Source of the DNA: Fidelibacterota bacterium | Lineage (GTDB): Bacteria; Fidelibacterota; UBA8477; JABMPR01 | Length of the DNA: 64,000 nucleotides | Reading direction: 5' to 3' | Assembly (NCBI GenBank): GCA_018650445.1 | Contig: JABIFX010000104.1 | Location: forward strand, 41,041-105,040 | In this document: piece after piece, positions 50,676 to 59,417 of the stretch | How positions within the stretch are numbered: the first letter of the stretch is position 1 | Layout: every line of letters begins with the position of its first letter | Notes under the pieces: generated by a model | Databases searched by the model: none | What the model saw: the letters and a program-made list of their open reading frames with translations, nothing else | Told to the model about the DNA's origin: nothing | Position numbers and translations under genes: made by a program

Positions 50676-52022
50676 TTATTTCAAATTAACTCGCGAAGTA
50701 TAGGTGAGGACAACCTCTTTGTTGGCGGGGACTGCCACTGTAAATTTCACACGAGAGGCATCCACTTTTGTAAAGGCATGGGAGGCGTTCTGAACTTTCC
50801 AATTGCGGTAACCAACGGCCTGGATGACTTCAACTTCCACGGCATCATCCTTACGGTTCGCCAGGGTAATACGGATATCTTGTTCATGATAACGGTCTTG
50901 CTTCGAGCGTCGATCAAGCACCTCACGCTTCCCCTTGACATCAAAGGCTTCGCCAACTTCCAGGGTCACTAGATCATCCCGGGAAGTATGCTTTAGATTG
51001 TCTTCACCGATAAGCTCCAGAGCACCATCAGTATCTTTTTTAAATAGTCGTACAACACCTCCAGGCAAAGCGACACCTGTTCCGGTCTCTTTATCATTGG
51101 TGAACATAATCTTAATGGGGATGTTTGTGAATTGATCACGAGTGCCCTGATAAACATAGCGTTTTTGGGCTTTGACGAGAGTAGGATTGAGCCACTGGAT
51201 TTGTTTTTCCTCTCGGTTGTGAACCGAAACTGGGAAAGAGATATCATAGAGATGATATTCAAAAAATTGGCGTTCCTGTACAACATCCATAGCTCGCATG
51301 CTAAACGCACGATCTTTTTCTCTCCGAGAACCTGCTGCCTGGGTAGGTCTCGCTCGGTGTAGGTCTCCTGCAACCAGCTTGAGCTTGGCTTCATTATAAT
51401 CTTTCCCGGACTGATTACTGAGATTAATCCAGGAGCTTAGATCCAGTTCACTGTCGTCCTGATTGACTACAGCCACATATTCAGCTTTCCAGGAGATTCC
51501 ACCAGTGAGATAGGAGAGATCAAAATTAACCTTTCCAGTTTTCTCGGCATGTAGGGTCCAGGCCAGCGTGGGACGGACATACAGTCGCTCGGTAGGTGTT
51601 GGACACTTAATGGTTCCGACAAATTGACGCTGTATGATATCTGTACCTGTACGACTTTTTAAAACGAGAGTGCTGTTGTCATAACTGAGCAATATGCCAG
51701 AAATTTTATTGTCGTTTTGGAGAATCACTGTCACATTAGCTTCCAGGTATTTCTTGAGAAGCTTGTTCTGATTTACCAGATCATAGCGATAATTTTGCTC
51801 CAATACCTGAACATCCTGGTCAGAACCAAGTTTTACGGACGAAGGGTTCAGGGTTTCAGCCACCCGTTCAATTTCAATCTCCGAGACACCCCTTTGAATT
51901 TGCCTTGAGAACTGTTCCTTAACCAGAGCCTCGCCATGGTTGTACACCGTGAGTTGGGTTTGAGTGTATGTAACAGATGTGATTAGAAGTAATAATGATA
52001 GTGTCTTCATATGCCTGCGCAT
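50676..52022 (-). CDS. DUF4139 domain protein, exported
   Basis: A 448-residue protein with the ATG at 52022 chosen because AAAGGAG lies six bases upstream. The signal peptide is KTLSLLLLITSVTYT. The body matches DUF4139: LTVYNHGEALVKEQF at the N-terminus, NFDLSYLTGGISWKAEYVAVV, SSWINLSNQSGKDYNEAKLKLVAG in the middle, and a C-terminal beta region with DIRITLANRKDDAVEVEV. These are periplasmic or surface beta proteins of unknown function. It is followed by nothing on its strand for 360 bases. Confidence 0.85.
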   Translation of the reverse strand: MRRHMKTLSLLLLITSVTYTQTQLTVYNHGEALVKEQFSRQIQRGVSEIEIERVAETLNPSSVKLGSDQDVQVLEQNYRYDLVNQNKLLKKYLEANVTVILQNDNKISGILLSYDNSTLVLKSRTGTDIIQRQFVGTIKCPTPTERLYVRPTLAWTLHAEKTGKVNFDLSYLTGGISWKAEYVAVVNQDDSELDLSSWINLSNQSGKDYNEAKLKLVAGDLHRARPTQAAGSRREKDRAFSMRAMDVVQERQFFEYHLYDISFPVSVHNREEKQIQWLNPTLVKAQKRYVYQGTRDQFTNIPIKIMFTNDKETGTGVALPGGVVRLFKKDTDGALELIGEDNLKHTSRDDLVTLEVGEAFDVKGKREVLDRRSKQDRYHEQDIRITLANRKDDAVEVEVIQAVGYRNWKVQNASHAFTKVDASRVKFTVAVPANKEVVLTYTSRVNLK

Positions 52023-52062
52023 AAGCAACTCCTTTGCTCGTATGACGGCTTTTAGCATCATT

Positions 52063-53199
52063 TTAATTAAAGAGGATACATACTGGCGTAGGTGCTTCCA
52101 CCTGGCTCAGGTACTTTAGCATTCCAGTAGATGGATCGCGCTTCAACGTCACAATGTTATTGGTGTGCTGATTGGCCACGAGGATAAAATTTTCATCTGG
52201 GGAGAGTGAAAAATTACGAGGTCCCTCGCCACCACACCCCTTGTTACCCAGGAGCTTCAATGTACCATCATCCTCATTCACCTTCATGACAGCGATGCTA
52301 TTGTGACCTCGATTTGAGGCATAGACAAATAGCCCATCTGCAGAAATATGAATATCGGCACAGGTATTGGCTGCAGAATACCCTTTTGGCAAACTTGAAA
52401 CTGTGGGTCCCATACTGTAACTGCCATCTTTGTTACGATCCAGTCGGGTCACGCTGCTGCTGAGTTCATTGGCTACATAAATCCATTTGCCATTGGGGTG
52501 GAAAGTCAGGTGACGTGGTCCATCCCCAGGATTCATGGCTAGTTTTTCAGGCGTTGCGGGGATTAGCTTTTGTCCATTAGGTTCGATACTTGAAAACCAC
52601 AGCTCGTTGGTACCCAGATCAATTGAAATGATGCTGCCATCAACCGGGTTAAACCATGCGGAGTGGGCGTGGGGGGCTGTCTGCCTGTCCGTAGTGCCTT
52701 GACCTGTATGCTGCTGAATATCCAGAAGCTCAGATAGAGGACCATCTTTTTCTAGCTTGAGTAAACCTACATTTCCTCCGGTGTAGTTGGCTGCCAACAC
52801 ATAACCATTTTCATTCACATTTACAAAACAGGGGTGAGCACCACCAGAAGTTTGGCGATTGAGAAGGATAAGGGTGTCCTCGAATACCATATAAGATTCC
52901 ACGGTGCCAACATCGTCTTCATTTTTAATCTCGTTTATAGCTACCAGAAATTTTTTGTCAGTACTTAGGGCTAGAAATGATGGATTCTCAGACATAACGG
53001 CCAGTCCTATTTGCCTCACACGGCCACTGGCATTCAGTTCATATTTATAGATGCCCTCGCTTTGGCTTGCGCCTTCGGTATAAGTACCCACGTAAAATGT
53101 TTGTGTGTCTAGCGTGTTCACAGTTTCCTCCTTGATGGTATGACAGCCCGACAATACAAGGAGAGCTGTAAGAGTATTAGTTAGCCAAAGCAATTTCAT
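52063..53199 (-). CDS. Lactonase family seven-bladed propeller lipoprotein
   Basis: A 378-residue protein of the YbhE/Pgl (6-phosphogluconolactonase-type) propeller family with lipobox LSGC near residue 19. Propeller motifs include TFYVGTYTEGASQSEGIY, NPSFLALS, ANYTGGNVGLLKLE, APHAHSAWFNP, GDGPRHLTFHPNGKWIYVANEL and GEGPRNFSLSPDENFILVANQ. Cytosolic members hydrolyse 6-phosphogluconolactone. As a lipoprotein this one may act on extracellular lactones or only bind ligand. The gene shares strand and direction with the DUF4139 gene 40 bases downstream. Confidence 0.87.
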   Translation of the reverse strand: MKLLWLTNTLTALLVLSGCHTIKEETVNTLDTQTFYVGTYTEGASQSEGIYKYELNASGRVRQIGLAVMSENPSFLALSTDKKFLVAINEIKNEDDVGTVESYMVFEDTLILLNRQTSGGAHPCFVNVNENGYVLAANYTGGNVGLLKLEKDGPLSELLDIQQHTGQGTTDRQTAPHAHSAWFNPVDGSIISIDLGTNELWFSSIEPNGQKLIPATPEKLAMNPGDGPRHLTFHPNGKWIYVANELSSSVTRLDRNKDGSYSMGPTVSSLPKGYSAANTCADIHISADGLFVYASNRGHNSIAVMKVNEDDGTLKLLGNKGCGGEGPRNFSLSPDENFILVANQHTNNIVTLKRDPSTGMLKYLSQVEAPTPVCILFN

Positions 53200-53315
53200 G
53201 CTTGGTCAATATAGCCGGAAAAAGTGTACCACCATCCCAATATTGAGATGAGTTTCCTTAGCTATTTCTCATGTTACCAGGGGAGAATCACATTAATTTA
53301 TAAAAAAAGTGATTT

Positions 53316-53338
53316 AACCTTTTCTCAGAAATGTCGTA
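53316..53338 (+). promoter_or_regulatory. Candidate ECF-sigma promoter
   Basis: An AAC core at 53316-53318 and CGTA at 53335-53338 are separated by 16 bases, the layout of many ECF promoters (AAC then CGT). It lies just upstream of the ECF sigma gene, suggesting autoregulation. The element is short, so chance is possible. Confidence 0.4.
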
Positions 53339-53350
53339 TCACCTAATAGC

Positions 53351-53926
53351 ATGAGTAATCAAGAAACCATAACCACCGATGCCGAATTAATTCTGAATTG
53401 CCAATCTGACGACCAGGGGGCTTTCCGAACTCTAGTGGAACGTTACCAGACAACAGCTTTTCGTTTTGCGTTTCGATTGACCTGTGATACGCCTGAGGCT
53501 GAGGACTTATGCCAGAAAGCCTTTATCAAGGTCTGGAATTACAGAAACCGAATTAATCAAGATTTGCTTTTCTCCACACTTTTGTACACGATTGTAAGTC
53601 GCCTTTGGTTGGATCATACCAGGTCAAAAAAACTCAGATTTTTTGCCAGCAAATTAAATGTCATAGACACTGAAATTGTAGACCCGAATGCGTCGCCCAA
53701 AGTCCAAGCCATCAATCAGGATCTGGCGCAACGTATAAAGGCTCTCAGTAAAAAACTACCACCCCGCCAGCGCCTGGTCTTTATGCTCCGTGATCTTGAG
53801 GATTTAAACATTCGCGAGGTGATGGAGGTGACAGGACTTTCAGCAGGGAGTATTAAGACTAATCTGAGTATTGCTCGGCAGAAAATCCGGAAACAATTGC
53901 TGAACATAACAGGACGAAGAACATGA
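53351..53926 (+). CDS. ECF RNA polymerase sigma factor
   Basis: A 191-residue sigma-70 family protein with region 2 at about residues 25-95 (FRTLVERYQTTAFRFAFRLT, AEDLCQKAFIKVWNYRNRI) and region 4 at about 125-180 (KKLPPRQRLVFMLRDLEDLNIREVMEVTGLSAGSIKTNLSIARQKIRKQL). Regions 1 and 3 are absent, as in extracytoplasmic-function factors. It overlaps the anti-sigma gene by four bases. The stimulus is unknown. Confidence 0.95.
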   Translation: MSNQETITTDAELILNCQSDDQGAFRTLVERYQTTAFRFAFRLTCDTPEAEDLCQKAFIKVWNYRNRINQDLLFSTLLYTIVSRLWLDHTRSKKLRFFASKLNVIDTEIVDPNASPKVQAINQDLAQRIKALSKKLPPRQRLVFMLRDLEDLNIREVMEVTGLSAGSIKTNLSIARQKIRKQLLNITGRRT

Positions 53927-54537
53927 AACACGCGAAATGGATCCGCAGTATCCACCTTCTGCGCGCTGGTGAGTTGAATCCGGAAGAGGAACAGGTCTTA
54001 AGCAACCACCTCTCTGGATGTAAGGATTGCTCTGCAGTTTATGAAAAAGTCCAGCTGGACTGGATCAAGGTAATGGGTGAAATCGGTACGGAACCGGTCT
54101 TGCCTGATTCTGAACGTTTAAGCGATGATATACTTTCCGCAGTTTATCGTAACGAACTTCAATTTGCTCCACTCAAAAAAACACCCCGGGCGGAAAAGGA
54201 ACCGTTTTTCTTGATGCCTGGTTTTCGCCTGGGTCTACAGGTTGCGAGCCTGGTGCTCCTGGCTGTCTTTTTTGTTGAGCAGTTTCAAGTTACCAACTCG
54301 ATCCAAAGACTGGAAATACAGCTGCAAAGCCAGAATGTCAGACCCCGATATGCCAGATTGAATATGATCCCCCCTGCTTTTAAGAAACAACTATTGGTGA
54401 TGGTGAAAGAGCAGCTTGAGCAGCGGGGTTTGGCCACAAATAGAATTGATGAAATTGTTCAAAGTCTAGAAACAGGCTCCATTGAAAATGAAACCCTCTC
54501 CACAAGAAAACGTGATCTCACTCGAGTTGAGAAATAG
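53923..54537 (+). CDS. Zinc-finger anti-sigma factor
   Basis: A 204-residue protein. The N-terminal zf-HC2 domain has LSNHLSGCKDCSAVY (His and two Cys zinc ligands) near residues 28-42. A transmembrane helix lies near residues 105-122 (LQVASLVLLAVFFVEQF), followed by a coiled-coil-prone region in the periplasm. It should hold the ECF factor at the membrane until signal-induced release. It is translationally coupled to the sigma gene. Confidence 0.9.
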   Translation: MKHAKWIRSIHLLRAGELNPEEEQVLSNHLSGCKDCSAVYEKVQLDWIKVMGEIGTEPVLPDSERLSDDILSAVYRNELQFAPLKKTPRAEKEPFFLMPGFRLGLQVASLVLLAVFFVEQFQVTNSIQRLEIQLQSQNVRPRYARLNMIPPAFKKQLLVMVKEQLEQRGLATNRIDEIVQSLETGSIENETLSTRKRDLTRVEK

Positions 54538-54596
54538 ATTTTTGGTCAAGAGGGAATATCAAAACTTAAGAATGTTGATACATATTGGAGGCAACC

Positions 54597-55640
54597 ATGA
54601 AATATTTAAGAACAGCTATTATGATAATTCCCTTACTGATGGTGGGTTGTCTCGAAGTTGAGACCACCAGCAAAGTGAATCCCAATGGATCTATTGAAAG
54701 AAGTATTCAACTGAAAGGCTCAGCTGCGAGTATATCGGGAACAAATTTTAACATTCCCCGACATGATCTTGATGCCTGGCATATTTCCCAAGACTCATTG
54801 GAAGAGAAGAAATATATATATCAAGCAACAGCAACATTTGAATCAGTAGAAGCTTTAAATCAAAGCTTTAAGTTAAATTCTACGGACCCGGGAGTCCAAA
54901 TCAATGCCAGCCTGATGCTTAATGAGGGCTTCTTTTTCACTCGCTACTTTTATACGGAAAAGCTCTGGGCGGATTTGCCAGGACCAGAGCTCCCAATAGA
55001 GCCATATTTAAGCCAGGCTGAACTGGATGCGCTTATAGAAAATGAATTCGAGACAGGCGAAGGAATTCTGGATAGTGCAGTGGCTGAACGACTTGAGTAT
55101 CAGTGGGAAACATATATGGAGCAGTTGGCTTTTGAGGATTTTCTACTCGAGTTGCGTAAGGGAGGGGAGCGTTCTGGAAATCTTGAAGTAATTAATGGGA
55201 TGATCAAGGAGAATTCAGATTCACTCCTCAAGTCGCTTAGCACTACCAACTATACTAATGAGAATCAGGCCTGGAAATCAATCCTGGAAAAATATATCAA
55301 CAGGAAAACCATTGAGGAAGTTAACGATGCTAATGCTGATGGTTTTATCAGATTTTATAAGCGTTGGTTATTCTTCGAAGAGGTGTATCTGGATAATTAC
55401 ATTTTAAGTGTTGAGATGCCCGGCGTGATTCGAAAAACATCAGCCCTGGATGTTAGGGGAAATCGGATGAGTTGGGAGCCTGTGACAATCAAAATGTTTT
55501 TTGGAGGAATCTCCCTTGAAGCAGAATCTTCAGTTATTAAACCCTGGTCTCTAGTGATTTCAGGGGTCATTCTTTTACTCACCCTGGTGGTGACCCTGAC
55601 AGGTTTTTTCCGACAGCGGAATAGAAACCGGGCAGTTTAA
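54597..55640 (+). CDS. Lipoprotein with C-terminal transmembrane helix
   Basis: A 347-residue protein starting at ATG 54597 behind GGAGGCAACC. It has lipobox MVGC near residue 15, a beta-rich region with TTSKVNPNGSIERSIQLKG, a helical middle (about residues 140-260) and a single C-terminal transmembrane helix (WSLVISGVILLLTLVVTLTGFF) with a basic cytoplasmic end. It is the third gene of the sigma operon and may be the regulon's envelope effector or sensor. I do not recognise a named family. Confidence 0.75.
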   Translation: MKYLRTAIMIIPLLMVGCLEVETTSKVNPNGSIERSIQLKGSAASISGTNFNIPRHDLDAWHISQDSLEEKKYIYQATATFESVEALNQSFKLNSTDPGVQINASLMLNEGFFFTRYFYTEKLWADLPGPELPIEPYLSQAELDALIENEFETGEGILDSAVAERLEYQWETYMEQLAFEDFLLELRKGGERSGNLEVINGMIKENSDSLLKSLSTTNYTNENQAWKSILEKYINRKTIEEVNDANADGFIRFYKRWLFFEEVYLDNYILSVEMPGVIRKTSALDVRGNRMSWEPVTIKMFFGGISLEAESSVIKPWSLVISGVILLLTLVVTLTGFFRQRNRNRAV

Positions 55641-55730
55641 AGTCATGCCCAGGACTGGATTATACAGCCGTCTGAACAGTGAGCAGTTCTAGGTATTCTA
55701 AAGCGTTTCATGTGATCTCCTTTCCCTGTG

Positions 55731-55946
55731 TTAAATCAAATGTCCATAAGCGGACTGGTTGACATAAAAAAGCCCCTGATTCACCGAATTGATTGAGGAA
55801 TTCGGTGAACTTTCCGTGCTAGCTTCAGTTTTGGTTTTGCTGTTAATGCGGTCAAACCGCCATTTTTTTGAGGGGCCTTCACCAATACGGGAGAATTCCA
55901 GACAATCCTGACCGGCAGGCGCATTAATACATATTTGAGTTATCAT
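55731..55946 (-). CDS. Small protein of unknown function, probable ArsR target
   Basis: A 71-residue frame begins MITQICINAPAGQDCLEF behind AGAGGAAAACAA, a fair ribosome binding site. The second half is Ser/Asn/Thr-rich and polar. No signal peptide or known domain is seen; two Cys lie near the N-terminus. Support comes from an operator-like site 40 bases upstream that matches the one before arsR. A hairpin overlaps the 3' half, which argues for caution. It could be a metal-responsive small protein or a truncated gene. Confidence 0.5.
   Translation of the reverse strand: MITQICINAPAGQDCLEFSRIGEGPSKKWRFDRINSKTKTEASTESSPNSSINSVNQGLFYVNQSAYGHLI
55780..55809. terminator. Perfect inverted repeat inside the small ORF
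   Basis: Arms TTCACCGAATT and AATTCGGTGAA with an 8-base loop. On the minus strand it is followed after about 10 bases by CTTTTTT, so it could end minus-strand transcription, in which case the ORF's 3' end would extend past the signal. Confidence 0.45.
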
Positions 55947-55985
55947 TTGTTTTCCTCTCTGGAGTATGGTGCTCCAATTTTAAAT

Positions 55986-56009
55986 ATATGGATAGGTATA
56001 TATCTATAT
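55986..56009. promoter_or_regulatory. ArsR-type operator copy 1, upstream of the small gene
   Basis: Arms ATATGGATA and TATCTATAT flank six bases. The segment 55992-56009 matches 56331-56348 at 16 of 18 positions. It lies about 40 bases before the small minus-strand gene at 55946. Confidence 0.6.
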
Positions 56010-56025
56010 GTTGAATTAAAAAAAA

Positions 56026-56316
56026 TCACTTCAACTTCTCAATTTCTACAAACTGTTCCTGAAAACCATTACAACAGTTCGTGATACAAATAGAATCAAG
56101 TCGGTAGTAAACCTCTTTTCCACGCTTGGCAGAAGATACAATATCAGCATTTTTTAAAACGCTGAGGTGATGTGAGACTGAGGGTTGCTGCATATCAAAG
56201 TGTTGGCAAATCTCGCTCACGTTCAGCTCCTTGTCCTTGAGGAGCTCCATGATCTTGACCCGGTTAGGATCCGAGATTGCTTTGAAAAATTTATTTAAGT
56301 CGTAGGCCATTTTCAT
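56026..56316 (-). CDS. ArsR/SmtB family transcriptional regulator
   Basis: A 96-residue winged-helix protein taken from the Met at 56316 because the longer frame would cover the operator; the Met at 56310 is equally possible. The fold is seen from LNKFFKAISDPNRVKIMELL, NVSEICQHFDMQQPSVSHHLSVL and GKEVYYRLDS. The end has ICITNCCNGF, cysteines that might bind metal or metalloid. These proteins repress until metal or redox signals release DNA. The upstream DUF302 gene is on the same strand 118 bases away. Confidence 0.9.
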   Translation of the reverse strand: MKMAYDLNKFFKAISDPNRVKIMELLKDKELNVSEICQHFDMQQPSVSHHLSVLKNADIVSSAKRGKEVYYRLDSICITNCCNGFQEQFVEIEKLK

Positions 56317-56326
56317 TTTCTCATTT

Positions 56327-56348
56327 ATACATAGGAATGTATCTATAT
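56327..56348. promoter_or_regulatory. ArsR-type operator copy 2, upstream of arsR
   Basis: ATACAT and ATGTAT arms with a 4-base spacer at 56327-56342, and the 18-base segment 56331-56348 shared with copy 1. It begins 11 bases before the chosen arsR start, as expected for autorepression. Confidence 0.6.
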
Positions 56349-56434
56349 AATATTGAATAGCAATACTTATTTTCAATTCTTACTAAGAACTTGTATAGAT
56401 TATTCTAAAATAATTTCAGAAGGCGGGGGGCTAA

Positions 56435-56824
56435 TTAAAGAGACTGAATAACTTTCTGGAGTTTGCTCTGGATCTTCAGGCTCATTTCTGCCAGCTCGGA
56501 ATTCTCGACTGCCATCATGGATGCAGTTGGATCTACGGCAGCGACCTCAATCGTTCCCGGGGATTGTTCAATCACCACCACGTTGCAGGGTAGGAAGACA
56601 CCAATTTTATCTTCAGTTTGTATGGCATGATGCGCATAGCCGGGGTTACAGGCGCCCAGGATGGTGTACTTCTTAAAATCCACATCCATCTTTTTCTTAA
56701 AAGTTCCTGAAACATCAACTTCACTGATAATCCCAAAACCTTCTTTGGCTAATTCAACAGTAATGGTCTCCAGGGCTACTTCAAATGTGGTCTCAGATAA
56801 TGTGGTGCTAGAATAGTAACTCAT
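56435..56824 (-). CDS. DUF302 domain protein
   Basis: A 129-residue protein that is nearly all DUF302 domain: LETITVELAKEGFGIISEVDV, MDVDFKKYTILGACNPGYAHHAI, IGVFLPCNVVVIEQ and VAAVDPTASM. Conserved ACNP and PCN cysteines and two His are present. The family is common in sulfur- and metal-related neighbourhoods but its function is unknown. No signal peptide is seen. The neighbouring ArsR suggests metal- or redox-responsive expression. Confidence 0.9.
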   Translation of the reverse strand: MSYYSSTTLSETTFEVALETITVELAKEGFGIISEVDVSGTFKKKMDVDFKKYTILGACNPGYAHHAIQTEDKIGVFLPCNVVVIEQSPGTIEVAAVDPTASMMAVENSELAEMSLKIQSKLQKVIQSL

Positions 56825-56930
56825 GTGTTTCCCCTAAAATAACGATCTGTCGCTGTATGACTTCATCCTGTCCTTACCTGAGACGAATAAATAGCTCGGG
56901 CGTTACAAGAAAAGCCTCTGGCTCTATCCG

Positions 56931-57851
56931 TTACTTTTGAATCCTAAGGTGAGTTTTGTACAATCGACTCTGTCCATTGCTCGATTTATTCAATTCTTTG
57001 AGGAGAGTCTCCGTGTTTGTGAAACCGCCTGCTTGGAATTCAACATCACTCCGGCGACTGGTGAAATACAAAACATTGTTTTGAACGAAAGGACAATAAT
57101 CCATGTATTTCGAATTAAAATCTGGCCCCATATTTTCAGCTTGTGTCCAGGTTTTATCTGCTTTCCTGAAAGAAATATATAGATCACCACTCCCCAGACC
57201 ATCCTCTCGGTTGTAGCCAGAAAAAAGCAGATAGGACTCATCGGGAGCAATAAAAGCGTTGAATTCATATCCTGATGTGTTGATGGAGTCGCTGAGAGAG
57301 ACGGGTTCGGTAAAAGCCTTACCTGCTCTGACGCTCATAAAGATATCATCCTTTCCTTTTGAATCAGGTCGATCGCTGGTGAAATAGAGATTCCCAGCTT
57401 GAGTTAATGTAGGGTAAAACTCGTTGTGCTCAGTATTTATCAGAGACCCCAAATTTATCGGATTTGACCATTTCGACTTGGAATCATCACGTTCAACCAT
57501 CCAGAGATCATAGTCTTTTACTTCCGTCCCGGCTGATGTGAGGGGCCGATTGGAAGCATAGTAGAGATGCTTCTGATCGATTGAGAGAAAAGGCTCTAAA
57601 TCGGCAAAGCTCCCTGAGAAGGAAGCGATTTTGGGTTTGCGCCACTTATTGCGAATTTTCCGAGAGACCATGATAACAGAAATCTCTCCCAGGGGGCTCT
57701 GAACTGTGAAATAGGCTTCATCCTTGCCCAAAGTGAGGTCACGGACATTGGGGAACTCCTGGAGGATATCTTCTAGAAAAGGGGAGGGGCTTTCATGGGC
57801 TGAAAGTGAACTGAACAGGACAATAATTATAATCAGGAAAAAATATCGCAT
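56931..57851 (-). CDS. PD40/TolB-like propeller protein, exported
   Basis: A 306-residue protein from ATG 57851, five bases after AAAGGA. The signal peptide is RYFFLIIIIVLFSSLSA. It contains repeated PD40 blades: HLYYASNRPLTSAG, EFYPTLTQAGNLYFTSDRPDSKG, YEFNAFIAPDESYLLFSGYN and MDYCPFVQNNVLYFTSRRSD. Such propellers bind partners in the periplasm, and some are fused to OmpA domains, which is not the case here. The partner is unknown. Confidence 0.85.
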   Translation of the reverse strand: MRYFFLIIIIVLFSSLSAHESPSPFLEDILQEFPNVRDLTLGKDEAYFTVQSPLGEISVIMVSRKIRNKWRKPKIASFSGSFADLEPFLSIDQKHLYYASNRPLTSAGTEVKDYDLWMVERDDSKSKWSNPINLGSLINTEHNEFYPTLTQAGNLYFTSDRPDSKGKDDIFMSVRAGKAFTEPVSLSDSINTSGYEFNAFIAPDESYLLFSGYNREDGLGSGDLYISFRKADKTWTQAENMGPDFNSKYMDYCPFVQNNVLYFTSRRSDVEFQAGGFTNTETLLKELNKSSNGQSRLYKTHLRIQK

Positions 57852-58064
57852 AGGTTTCCTTTGATAAGTTTGTGTTAGTCTTCTGTGCACAATCTGCCAG
57901 GCCTGTTAGAAATCCATAATATAAATCGTTAAACGGATTCCAGTCTCGATAAAGGTTAAACCCAATCAAATGTTCTAAAAAAAAGTGCGAATTAAATGGT
58001 AGACAGGGTTAATCGAAAATACTTTTTGCTTATTCCTTCAACCACACCGGTTAATTTCTAGGCC

Positions 58065-59402
58065 ATGAGTCTTTTCAATAATGCCGATAATCCCCGCACT
58101 CTGCCTCCCCTGGCAGAACGTATGCGTCCCAACACACTCACTGCTTTTTTAGGGCAGCAGCATCTTGTGGCGGAAAACAGGCTCCTGGCAAAAGCGATTC
58201 AAGCAGATCGTCTTTTCTCAATCATCCTCTGGGGACCTCCCGGTTGCGGAAAAACCACCCTGGCCAAAATCATTGCCAGCCAGGTAGAAGCACATTTCTA
58301 TGAACTTTCTGCGGTATCCTCTGGAGTTAAGGATGTCCGCGCGGCCATGGCTAAAGCCAAAGCCAATCGAGAAATGGGAAAACCCAGTATCTTGTTTATA
58401 GATGAAATACACCGTTTTAATAAAGCCCAACAGGATGCCCTGCTTCAGGCCGTGGAAAATGGCGTCATTACGCTGATTGGCGCCACTACCGAGAACCCCA
58501 GTTTTGAAGTCATTTCACCTCTTTTAAGTCGCTGTCAAGTACTCAAGCTGAACTCCCACGACAAAGAAGATCTAGCAGAAATTCTTGAGCATGCCATTTC
58601 TGAAGACCTCTTTTTGAGTACTCAAAACATCCAGTTTGACAAGGATGGAAAAGACCTGCTCCTGGAATCAGTTTCTGGGGATGCCCGACGCCTGTTAAAT
58701 GCCCTTGAGATAAGTACTTCGGTTGCTACACCAGATCGCGATAAAGATCAGGTCATTACTATTACCGAAGAACATGTCAGGGAAGCCCTTCAGAATAAGC
58801 ATCAGCTATACGACAAAACTGGCGACTATCATTATGATGCAATCTCAGCATTTATAAAAAGTGTGCGGGGCAGCGATCCCGATGCGTCCCTGTACTGGCT
58901 CTCTGTCATGCTGGAAGGAGGAGAGGATCCCATCATTATTTCGAGGCGTCTGATTATCCTGGCTTCAGAAGATGTGGGAAACGCAGATCCCCAGGCTTTA
59001 ACCCTGGCCACATCTGGATTACAGGCAGTGCACGCGATAGGGATGCCAGAAGGGGCTATCGTCCTATCACAAGTCACGACCTACCTGGCCTCTACAACCA
59101 AAAGCAATGCCAGCTATATGGCCCTGCGAGCTGCCCAGGAAACCGTTCGGGAAGAAGGCGCGAAATCTGTCCCCCTTCACCTACGCAATGCACCCACCAG
59201 CCTGATGAAAGATCAGGGGCATGGCGAAGGTTATCAATATCCACATAATTACCCCGGTCACTTTAGCAATCAGAACTATTTCCCAGATGATCTGAAGAAC
59301 AGGCAGTTTTATCGGCCCACAACTGAAGGTATAGAAAAGCGTATATACGAACGTCTCGTTACTCTGTGGGCATCACGCTTTGAGGAACCTTCCGGTTCAT
59401 AA
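58065..59402 (+). CDS. rarA: Replication-associated recombination protein A
   Basis: A 445-residue AAA+ ATPase of the RarA/MgsA/WRNIP1 family that acts at stalled replication forks. Motifs are [20 protein letters not shown], Walker [10 protein letters not shown] near residue 57, Walker [17 protein letters not shown], sensor [11 protein letters not shown], and the C-terminal tetramerisation domain ending [15 protein letters not shown]. The length is normal. The lptD-like gene follows after 15 bases. Confidence 0.97.
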   Translation: MSLFNNADNPRTLPPLAERMRPNTLTAFLGQQHLVAENRLLAKAIQADRLFSIILWGPPGCGKTTLAKIIASQVEAHFYELSAVSSGVKDVRAAMAKAKANREMGKPSILFIDEIHRFNKAQQDALLQAVENGVITLIGATTENPSFEVISPLLSRCQVLKLNSHDKEDLAEILEHAISEDLFLSTQNIQFDKDGKDLLLESVSGDARRLLNALEISTSVATPDRDKDQVITITEEHVREALQNKHQLYDKTGDYHYDAISAFIKSVRGSDPDASLYWLSVMLEGGEDPIIISRRLIILASEDVGNADPQALTLATSGLQAVHAIGMPEGAIVLSQVTTYLASTTKSNASYMALRAAQETVREEGAKSVPLHLRNAPTSLMKDQGHGEGYQYPHNYPGHFSNQNYFPDDLKNRQFYRPTTEGIEKRIYERLVTLWASRFEEPSGS

Positions 59403-59417
59403 TCCATTCAACCTCTC

